Shown one piece after another: positions 27,801 through 39,800 of a stretch of DNA of 64,000 nt. The number at the start of each line of letters is the position of its first letter. Position 1 is the stretch's first letter. The translations under genes were made by a program, and so were the position numbers. Origin of the DNA: Tubiluchus corallicola (Eukaryota > Priapulida > Priapulimorpha > Priapulimorphida > Tubiluchidae); the NCBI GenBank assembly GCA_030141605.1, contig JAQGDQ010000693.1:1-64000 (forward strand), in the 5' to 3' direction. A model generated the notes under the pieces. The model saw nothing but the letters and a program-made list of their open reading frames with translations, made no database searches and was not told the origin of the DNA.

Positions 27801-30800
27801 TTCAAAGTGATGAGCGGTATTAAATCTATTAACTAAATTTGTTGTGCTTTCTCTCTGCACTTTTTTTTGTCTAAAGATAATTTGGCTTATCTGTAACAAT
27901 TACAGTATCATATGTAGGAATGATCTATTAATATTGTTTCATGGTGTAACTTCTGTTGCAATGCTTTTATTAAACAAAATAATAATATTATCATGCTTTA
28001 TTGACTGAAGGCTGCAACTGAATATTTTATTTTGTGCTTTTTCTGCTTGGTTTCTTGCAAATGGTTGATATTTCGCTTCTGTTGCTGTGTTTGTAAACTA
28101 TATGTTTTTGCATGTTATTTTCTTTTCTCAGACACTTCTAGTGACACCAGATGATATGCGAAACATGGACACAGTGTCACACTCACTCTTAACACAAACA
28201 ATCACCACTAAAACATTTGAAATTTCTGACACCACGGCTCATAAAACAGTAGAGCAACAGCCTGCTGTTACTGCTGAAGTTGACATTGAAGTGTTGGAAG
28301 TTGATTCGGATGTGCAACCAGATAAAATGAAAAGTGGCAAACCCTTAGAAATTGGTTTACCTAATGTTAATCTCCTGCAGCCATTAACAATAGAGACAAC
28401 TGCATCTGATGTTGTTGACAGGTGCGAGCAATCATCAGAATTAGAAACACCTGAACCTTCTGAAGTGGTTAGTATCGATGTTCAGCTTGAGAAACCGTCA
28501 GAGCCGGAAATTCATCCTGTTGATGTTTCTGTTGAAATTCCATCTGAAATTACAGCAAGCAGTACTGCAACATATATAACCGCTGAAGTAGAAACTAGCA
28601 AAGTTGATGTCGATCACGTGCCAGCTTCAGAATCATGGTCTACAATTAATCTTAAACTTGAACAGCAATCAGACTTGCAAAGTCTCGCTATTGATTTGAC
28701 ACGCGAAGCTCCTACTCAAACAATCACTGCTGAAGTTGAACATGAACAGTCTTTAGAATTAGCTGCAGCAGCTGTAGAGCAGAACAAACTGCTCCACAGT
28801 TCTTCTCTTGATCTTGAAGTTGAGCAGCTGCCTGAGGCACAAATGCCTGAGTTGACTGGCAGGAAACCTTCAGAAATCAGAACTCTTGTTGTTGATCTCA
28901 TGCAACCATCAGAAATAACTGATGTTAATGTTAAAGCTGGGCAATTGTCAGGCTTGCCTGAATTCACTGACGTGGCTGGTATTGATGTTCAGCGTAAAGA
29001 ACCAGCAGAAAACAAGATGTATCATGTTGAAATAGCTTCTGATATTACAATAGACGATACTGAGCTCCACGAAACTGCAGAAGTAGGTAGCTTGGAAACT
29101 GATATTGAGGCACTTTTAGGACCAGAACAAACTATAGTTGATGTGGACATAAGGCATGCATCTGAACAAAGAACTAGAGCTGTTGATCTGAAACAAGAAA
29201 GCCTTATTGAAACAGTTCATAAAATTGAACCAGCACAAGAAATTGAAAAAGATTTGGTTGCTGTTGAATTACAACATAAGGAAACTCCCAAATTTTCATC
29301 TGCAGAGCTCGAAAAGGAACAAATATCTGAAGTACAAAATCTTGAGCTTGAAGATGACAAACATTCAGGTACTAAACCTGTACAATTATCAGAAACAGTT
29401 AAAACAGTTGATACTGAAGTTCAGCAGCCACTAGAATTAGAAATTCCAAAACCTGCTAATGCTGATGTACAGACTGAAAGATCACCAGGAGAAGAAATAC
29501 TTCCTACTGGTCTTATTGAAACACCTTCTAAAATAACAGCAGGCGATGTTGAATTCTCTATAGAAATGGAAACCACTGACATTGCACTTGAGCAACATCC
29601 AGAAATGGAATTGTCTGCTGTTGACTTAGAACAAAGACAACCATTCCACATTGCTGATTTTGAAATTCAGCAAGTGCCTAAAATGCACACTGCTGAAATA
29701 AAAGGTGATAGACCTTCAGAAACTACTGCACTTGATACTAAACTCCTGCAACCATTAAAAATGGAGGTGGCTGAAGATAGCATTGGAGTTCAGAAACCTG
29801 CAGATATAGAAACATCTATACTCTCCAAAATGCAGGCAGCAACAGTTGGTACTTCTGCGTTATTTACATGTAAACCTTCACAAATCGAAACAACCACAGT
29901 TGATATTGAAGTTCAGTATCCATCAGATTCATATTCACCTAAACCCGTACCAACTGTGCAACGAGAATTGCATGGGTCTGTCAAGTCTCACATTGAGGTA
30001 CCTTCTAAATTGACAATAAGTGATGCTGAAACGGAAGCAGCTGAAGTTGTTACCGATCTTTTGCCAGCTTCTGGAGTGCAGACTGCAAACAATGTTATAT
30101 GGCAATACCCAGTAAAATTGGAAACTGAACCCCTTGAAACAGAAGATGAAAGTTATAAGACTGTGTTCGAACCACAGCCAAAGCAAAATTTAGTTTCTGT
30201 AGATTTAGAATTTAAGGAATCACTTGAAGCTTCTGCTACTGATGTAGGCATAGAGCATGTGCCAACTGCTGAAATGGAACCTTGTGTGGAGTCAAATTTA
30301 GGTACTATAAACCAAAAAGCAGAGTCTAGTGTGCTACTAGAAAAGAGTTTGGATTCTTCCGGCATGAAGGAACGGTCTGAAGTAATTACTGAAATGCCCA
30401 ATGAATTACTTAAAACTGAAATTGATGTGCAAGTAACTGAAGCTGTGGAAAAGCCAGATATGGTCCAGAGTATAGCTAAAATGAATGAACGTTTGAGTGA
30501 ATCAGCAGAAGCCTTGGCTGATTTTGATTTGCTTGAGAAAACTGAGGCTGATGCTTATGATGGATTCATTGTAATTGATGATGCTTTTGAAATTGGTACT
30601 GAAATTACAGAAAATGCTGGTAATCAAAAAAGCTCATTGCAAATAAGATCAGAAATTCTTCCCGTTGAAATGAAGCCAAGCGGCAAAGGAGATGATAGTC
30701 ACGTCAGTGATGGCAAATTTACTGCTTTACCTGTGCCATTTGCAGGGTTCGATAACTTGGCATCAAAACATGGCAGTGAACATAAAGAAGACAAATTATC

Positions 30801-33800
30801 AACAGTGGACACTCAAGTTACGGTTATCACCGAATGCTTAACAGAAACTATAACTGAATTTCTCGATGAACAAACAGTAGTTGAACAACCAGAAGAACTG
30901 AAAATAACCACCGTTGAAGATGAAAACAAATTTACGGAGTTAGAAATTACTGAAATAGGTCTAGTGAAACCTGCAGATGAATTTTATGACTCTACAGATT
31001 TAACCACAGTTATCAGTTCTGCTTCAGTTGACATACCATCTAATAATAAAAATGCTGCAACCACTTTACTTGATTCTTCTGAAAAACTTGATAGAACAAA
31101 ATCGAAGAAAGTCATTGTTACTGAAACAACAAAACAAACAAAGGAAACCATTTTTGATATCAAACCTACTTTTGAAGTAGAAGAAGATCAAATAAAGAAA
31201 GGCATTGCCAAAGGCATTGCCGAGAAGAAAGAGCCTATGGGTATTGCTGTACCAGCTTTATGTATCATGCAAGATGGTGACACATCTGAAATGAAAATTG
31301 ATGATTTGATCGGACATGGAATGGATGTGAAGAAAACAAAAGAAGTGAAAGCGAATGTCTGCAAGAATGAGGAGATTTCTGGAGAAGTGCAAAAATCCAC
31401 AGAAGTAATTTCAGATGTATTGGAAGTACACACACACGAACAAATGGTTTTGGATTTGGTGGAAAAGAAGCCCAAAGATGACTTGAAGAAATACTCAGAG
31501 GCAGATGTAGAGAGTGTGGATGAACCCAAAGAAACAACTTCATCTGTCATAGAAGATGAAGGAGTTCAGGAAGTGGAAGATAGAGCAATTATTACACATG
31601 ATGTGCATGGGGACTCTAATGATATCACTACATATGTGGTGAAAGAAAAGACTACTGAAGTTGTTACAGATGATGTAGAAGTGAAACCAAAAGGAATGAT
31701 TACATTTGTCGTGAAGAAAGTGAAAGAAGTGGTTACAGGTTCTGTAGATGGGCACAAACTAAAATATATGACTGCTAATACTATAGAAGAGGAGAAGTTA
31801 AAAGAATTGGTTGCTGATACTACAGAACAAGAAGAGTACAAACCAGAAAAAGTTGATGCATTTATTGTTGAAGAGAAGCCTGGTGAACTGTTTATTGATG
31901 CCAAACCAACAGAGATGATAGCAGATTTTACAGAGGTAAAGAAATCCAGCAAAGTTAATATTGATTTTGCAGGGAAGGTAAAACCTAAAGAAATTACAAT
32001 ACCTATTAAAAATAGCATAGAAGAAAAACCCAAAGAAATTAGTACTGATGAAAATATTTTGAGTATTGTCGAAGAAGAGTATAGCGAAGAATTGCTTACA
32101 GACAAGAAACCCGAGGAAATCTTTGTTGGAGTTACAGAAGAGAACAAACCAAAAAGGGTTATTGAGAACATAGTGGAGCAGAAAAATGAAGAAGCTATTA
32201 TGGATACTAGAAGGGAAAGGGCTAAGGAATTTTCTGTAGAGCATCATGCACCCGAGGAGCTTGTTCTTGTTCATTCAGAGGAGAAGCTCGAGGACATTAC
32301 ATTACAAGAAAGTCCTGAAGAAGTTATGATAGATGATTTAGAGACTATAAATTTCATAAAGGATCAACTGCCAGAAGTTGTGGACACTAGTGACAAAGAA
32401 GAATCAAAAGATTTTCTGGATGATATTTCGGAGACTGTAAATTTCATAAAGGATCAAATGCCAGAAGTTGTGGACACTAGTGAAAAAGAAGAATCGAAAG
32501 AAGTTATTCCTAAAGGTGAGGAAGAAAAAGCAGAAGAGTTTATTATGAGTCGTGCAAAAGAACAGAAACATGAAAAATTTACAGAAGTTAGTGATGATAC
32601 TATAACAGAGAAGCAACTAAAAGAAGTTGTAGCTAATCTTGCAGAACAGAAATCTCAAGAAGATGTTACAGATAGTAAAGAGGTGGAAGAAGAAGCTAAC
32701 GTGACACCAAATCTTAAAGAAGAAAAAGCAAAGGCAATTATTACTGATTCATTTGAGGAACAGAAACTTGAAGAAGTTTTTATTGGTGAGGAAGTTGTTG
32801 TGGACACTAAGGAGATGGAACAAGCCAAAGAAGGGAAGTCAAGGAAAATTACTGATTTTGTAGAGGAACTGAAACCTAAAGACATTACTGTGGGCACATC
32901 CGAGGAACTTGAAACTGGTGAAATGTTTTCAGAAATCATAGAAAAGGAGAAACAAGCAGAAGTTATCGTTAATACTATACAGGAAAAGAATTTCAGTGAA
33001 ATTACTAGTAAAAGAGACAATAGCAAAGAAATTTTTTCTGATACCGTTGAGAAGAAACCTAGAGATGTTGCTGTCATGGAATCTGTAAAAGAGCAACCTG
33101 CAGAATTTATTCTGATGACCTCCACATCAGCTACTGCTCAACAAAAAGATGTAGAAAAGTCTGTGGATTATGTAGAAGAATGTCCAGAAGTTAATACATG
33201 TGGTACCTTACTTATTGGAGATGACGGCATTCAGCCAAAATTTAGTGAGAAAGCATTTGCTCTTACTGTTGAGCCTCATAAGAAATCAGATTTAACAGAA
33301 GTAGTAAATGAACTACACAAAATTCACAAACAGGTACCATTAGTAATATCATCAGAAACAGACATATCTACATATCCAGAGGGAGCAGCAGAAACAACTG
33401 CTGATGACATCACTTTGGAAAAAATTTTACTCCAGGTAACGTCATCTAAGAAGATCAATTAATATGTATTAATTTATAAATTAATGCAGTTTGATAACTG
33501 TGTAAATTTTATGTATAATATTTTATAGATGGTTAGCTTTGTAAGTTTAATACAATAGTTTCATGTAATTGAATTAAAAGCGAATGTATGCAAACGGATG
33601 TTTTACTGTATTCTGCAAACTAATTTGTGGCCTTTTTATAACAGTAATGTTTAAATTTAAGTTTAAAGATTTTCTTTACATAATGTTTTATTAAAGCTGT
33701 TTGTTTCTAGTTGAGAACTTATATAGTGCATCGTCTACTCCTTGCATTTTTTCAGGGTTAAAAGTCTCTTTTTCTCCCATTTTGCAAAATTGTGTAACTT

Positions 33801-36800
33801 GTTTGCTCTTTAAAATGCTTTAGTTTCAGAATGTTAGCCTGCTTCTTTCAGTGTTTCATTTTTTTAATTTTTCTTTAGGAAAAATTTGAAGAGGTGCCTA
33901 TTCGTGATGCTGAAAAAGTCGATCATGTTGAGGTGGAGGTGAGCTCTCTTATCTTAACTAATATACCACTTACCTGATAACCCTGTATTATTTCCAATCT
34001 TGGAACTACAAATTCATTATATTTGTATGCGCTAAATTTATTGTCTATGCAACAGTACTGAGCGCAGGCAGACATCGATTTATTCATTATTCTTTTCCAG
34101 AGCTTTTCAACGTGTAGAATTGTTTGTTTTTGAGAAGTCAGTGCTCAAATTTGATAGAAAATAGTGAGTCTCTATTGTCAATGGACTCATTTTAATGCCG
34201 ACTTTGTGATGCCATTGAGTCTATAACATGTTACAGAAGTGTAAAACTGTCGAAACCCGAAACTTGATGTATTTTCAATTTTGGAAAATCTGAAAATCAT
34301 TGCATGTAATGAATATAAATTGTTAATTTTTAATATCAATTAATATTGAAATAAACCTACAATTATTAAAATCACAAAACAAAAGACATTCGAAAAGTTT
34401 CTTGTTTAAATTCTGACTCAGTCTCAGCTTTTTTCTTTTCTTTATAGCAATGGTTTTGCCTCAATGTGGGTTTTGTTGTTCTGTGAAAAAGACTTGGGAA
34501 ATTAAGTGATATTAGTTGATAGTTAAACAACTAGATATTGTTCTTCCACTTCAGTCAAGTATTTATGTTTGGCTTGTGTAAATAATCTGCATGTAGTTTT
34601 GCCCTCATATATCTAAATTACCTGTTGTTGACAGTGTTAAAACCTAATTAATTATGCAATTAGTGGCTGACTTGCAGGGAATGATTATCGTAATTTGCTC
34701 TGCTTGATGTGTCTGCATGAAAAAACCACAAGACAACAACTAAATGTCAGTTGTTAACTAGAAACACCTCACCAATTGCTCTAGTCTAACAGTCCTTTGC
34801 AAAATTTTTTATAAACATTTGACATCGCATGTTTCACAGATAACATTAATAACAAAAATGTAACTCATAAATTTTCCCATCATTAAGCAATATACATGGC
34901 TTGCATATCTTCTTACATATATATATATATATATGTGTGTGTGTGTATGTGTTTGTCTCTTACTTGTATGAGATATTTGCTTTCATTTTCTTTTTTGATA
35001 GTATAGATTACCAGTTTCTTGTTTACTGACTTTACACTGTTCACTGTGTGCTTTTATATTATTAATTTCTTTTGTTGCTAATTGTTATAGCTTATTTGCG
35101 TACATTAGAAGCAGTGGTGAATATGCTGCAGCAAATATATTGTAATTATTTATATTCAGATGCATTAAATTGTTATTAATCTACATGCATGACATCTGTA
35201 TCACATCTTCATTGCAACAATCAGTAAGATCATTAACTAACTTATTACCAAAATCAGTTACATCTCAAGACAAGTTTTTCATTTGGCATTCTCATACTTG
35301 GCATTCAGAAAACTGATGCACAATTTTTAATTTCGTGTTTGCTTTTTTCCTTCGGTTCTTTAGTTTTTGCTCTCTTGTACTTCTTGCACGATGCATTAAT
35401 CCCTTAAACTTGAGTTTCTAGAGCTTTGTTTGTGGTGTGCACTCTTTGGTTATTGGTTCTATTCTATCCTGTGTCTGCTTTTTACCACTTTTGTGTCTGT
35501 TGTCACAGAGATTATCACCTGTTGCTGGTAAAGATGTCGGAGAACTAGAAACAAACGTGGATGAAAGCAAACATATGCTATCAAAACAACAGAAGAAACA
35601 CAAAAAAAGGAGACGAAGGAAGAAGCAGAACAAACTTCCTGAAGTCAGTGTAGCTAATACGCGAGGGGCCATTGCTGCCTGTGAAAATGTAATGCCTGAC
35701 AAAAAGTCAAAACATGCAAAGAAGAGTAAAAAGAATTCCCCCGATCCAGAAGCTGGAGTAGTTGAAGTTGCACCTGTTCAAGATAAAGAATCTCTGCTGG
35801 AAGAATCTGAAAATTGGATTGACAACAGGAAGAGTCTGAAAGCTGTATCCGAACAAGCATCACAGTTAATATGTACAACAGCTGACAATGTGTTGAATGA
35901 AGAAGATGATGAATTGGCCACTCACCTTGCTGAAATAAGAGCAAAATTGTTAAATTTGTCAAGCACTGTTTCTCCGCCAGAAGAGACTGAAGATAAATCC
36001 CTTCCAATTATTGATAATACAAGTGCTGTTGACCATGATTCCATTAATAGTGATGGAATGCAGATTTTTGGTGATATTGTGCCCGAAGAAACAATATCTG
36101 AGCAAATTCATATAGAGCAGGGTATGGCTGAATTAATGTCAAACATTCAAAAAATAAAGGACAGAGTTGGAATTTATGATTCTAGTCTGACATTGCTGGA
36201 AGAAGTAGCGCAGACTAACGGCTATCAAAATGAAGATGATGAGTTAGGCAAACCATTAGACCCTGAGTTGTCATTTAAAAATGCAGTGGATGAAGTTCCA
36301 GATGAATCCATTGAACTGGCAGAAGAAAGTGTCCAACTTCAAGAGGTTGAGGTAGAAAATGATCTTTGTTTGCAGCTTGCTGCATTGAAGCAGAAGCTTA
36401 AAAATCTCTCAGAAGCTGCATCATTTAAACTCGAGGAATTGTCAGAAGATGATGTAAAAGCATTAGACATTGATCATGCTAAACTTGGTGATATTTCTGA
36501 ATTTGTCCAGGAAACAGGTCTTATTCAGTCTAGCATAGCAGAGGCAGAGCCTGTTTGTTGCGTGGACGAAGTAAAAAAACCAGCTGAAACTATTATTAAT
36601 TTTCCAGAAGAAACAGACTTTGATGAACTTCAGCTTCAAATATCTAATATGAAAGCTCAGCTGCAGAAAATTATGGGTCAAACAAATAACTTAGATCAAG
36701 AACAACAACTTGAACGGTGTAAACCAGAGCCAGAGTTTGATAACGAAGTCGAACAATTCAGTATCCATGAAGCACAACGTGATTTCGAAGGCGAGCTCAG

Positions 36801-39800
36801 TCATTTTGATGAACCAACTCCTAGTGCCACAGTAGAATTAGCACTTAGTGATAACATACATCCGGAGACTCGGGCTGACGAGTCAGAAGACGAGCTTTAT
36901 ATGCAAGTTCTAGAATTAAGACAGAGACTTAAAAACCTAGCAGAAACTAACCAGGAACAAGAGAGTCAGCAAACTGATGTCATTCACGCACTTGATGAAC
37001 GGCAACAGGTTTGGCAAATAGATCATCAAAAACAGCCTCAATTAGACAGGAACAGTGAACCGTTTTCAGAAGCTGAAGCTGAAGCTGATACACAGATGTC
37101 AACTCCTGAAACTGAGCAGCAACTTTCTGAGATGAAACTGGATCTTGTCAAGCTAATCAAAGGTGCTGGTCTAGGAAAGTCAGCTATATTGGAAACATTT
37201 TGCGAAAACATTGATAGTAGATCCGATGAAGGCCTATTAACAAGTAATTTTGAAGACAATGATGAAGTTGAAGATACAGATGATGAAGATGACTTGCAGA
37301 CCAGAATTAATGAAACAAAGTTGCAATTGCAAATGCTTATGACTAAAATAGCAAGTGAAGAAGTTGATAAAAATGATGATTTGGCTGAGTCTGAGCTTCC
37401 AGTTGTAGGAGATCTATACATTGGCGCGAGTGATGCACAGTATGATATGGAACAACAAGTAGCTCCTACAGAAGTGCCTGTCAATACCAATCTGGTAAAT
37501 ATAGCACTGCCTGTTAACACTTCTGTATTTTCATTTTCAATTATTTATACAACAATCATGTTTTGTTTTTTTAGATTAATTTTTTTTGTCAATCATTAAA
37601 TTTCAATCATTTAATTTATTTACATGAATATAAGTAGCTGCTTTTTTATGCATTTTGCACCAGACTGCAAATGCAAATCTACTGAGTGTGTATCATTCAA
37701 TATGGATCAATATGGTCTGAGCTTGAACCGTAATGGTTCAATAAATCTTTTGGCATCAAAAGTAACTGAAAATTAACCAAATTTGTCAACTTTTATTTTT
37801 AGTACACATTTTGCAAATTATTTAAAAAAGGTACAGCGTATGCTGTCCACTGGTTGCCGCTCACGAGTTATCATATTAAGTCCTGATTACGATTGAACAG
37901 AAAACAGTCTCAATCCTGACTGGCTTAAATAGCTGATCTTGAGTGAAACAATTCTCAGTCTTTGCAAGATTTGCTGATGGGAGTTAGGTATAAATATCAC
38001 AAATCTGAACACAGATTACTGGAGACACATCAGTCTGACCTTCTCGTTAACATTTTTTACACTATAGGAAAAAAGTGCTACATGCCACATTTTCAAAATT
38101 TTTACCAATTACTAAAGTGCAATTGTACTAAAAGCTAGAGTGTTTTGCTTTACTAGGTTTCCAATTTTAGTTCATAAGTTTTGTCTATTGCACAAGTTCG
38201 TTAATGGCGTCTAAAAAAATAGACATTGCATTTTTATAGTGCTACTAACAATGTCACTGCGGAGCTTGGTACGTTTTATGCAAACAAGTGGTAAATTTCG
38301 ATTTAATATAAAATATTTTGTTGTTATAGAATGGCACTTCAACGACTGGAGAAGTTTCATTTGAAGGCGAGGTAAGTAGAGCTTTCAATAAACATGTAGC
38401 GTTATTAGTGTCACAGCTGCCTTCAGACTGGCTCACTCCATTATTCGATCACTCTAAACTATACATAAGTCTCTGGCATTTCAAACCTGCAACAGAGCGT
38501 AGAAACATGCAAATATTTTACAAGAGTTCAGCCATTTCTAAGGCCCTGAAAATTAAATACAAAATGTGTTGCAGTTTCACATTTTTTGATTGCACAATCA
38601 CACAGTTGCACTATGAAGAAATCTGTATTTAATATACTGGCCATCTCCTGGAGAATGTTGTTTCTTAATTTGAAATGTACTGCACTATATGCTGTAGCTG
38701 CAGTGTAGCAGTTTCTTAGCTGCAATTCTCTGAAGCATTATTATTGTCTTCTCTCGTGCATTTATATTTTTCTCGGCTCTTGCACAAGCTGTATATGAGT
38801 GATCAAACACACGCTAGAACACAGCACAGTCGTGTTAGACTTCTATGCTTATACTTTCAGCACATAGCTTTTCTTGCTATAATAATGCTGGTTGTGAATC
38901 TTTTGCTTTATCTTTTGCACTATATTATTGCTTTTAGTCGTTTTTCGGTTATATGGTGAAGGTTGCATGATTGTGCTTCTTATCCACGTGCGCTATCGTC
39001 GCAGATCTGTGAGAACCCCTGGCACTGATTTTCATTTTTCATTATGCTAGGCATCAGGGTAGATATGTGTCTGTGCTTTTAAAGAAATCAGACTCTCTAA
39101 GGGCCTGAGATAGGAGCCAAAATGACTAACACTGAGTAAGTCTAAAACTAGAGCAACTAGCATCATGAAATTTGCAGGGAAGACTCAAACAGCGATATGG
39201 TTTAAAAAGCTTAAAAAAAATTTAAGGGCTCGATATGGGAACCAAAGTGTGAAAATTAGGTCATCCATTTTTAATTTGTATTAACTCCTAAAGCAGGGAA
39301 CTAGAGTCTCGAAACTTGCACAAATTTTTCAAGGCCCTTCACCTGGGAGGAGGGCTTGACTGTAGTATGGTGAAAGTTGACCTCAGCTAAAAGGTCCTGG
39401 ACACTGGATCAGTCAATTTTTTATTACATGTACCATTTAACTCCACCTAGTGCTTTGAGTTAAGTTCAAAATTCTTGTCTTAGTTGTGTAGTAAAAAGCT
39501 GGGATTCTTTAAGGGCCAAGATAGGAGCCAAAATGTGTTACAGCTCAGTAACTCTAAAACGATAGTAACTACAGTCACGAAACTTACTGGGAAGACAGCT
39601 GGAGTCGGGATGTCAAACAAATGTGTAGTTAAATGAAAAGGCAGCATTCTTTAAGAGCCCGAAATGTGAAAATTAAGGCATCCAGTTTTGATTCACGTTA
39701 ACTCTCCAAGGGTAGACACTTGACCCATGTCAAATTTTTAAGGTATTGACGTATTGACATGAGTTAACCACACTCGACCAAATGTAGTTAGTTGTAAACA

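Noticed and set aside
31188-33125. Several minus-strand open frames up to 201 codons under exon 43
   Set aside because: They are complements of a Glu/Lys-biased sense exon, giving Ser/Phe-rich strings, and have no splice or start context.
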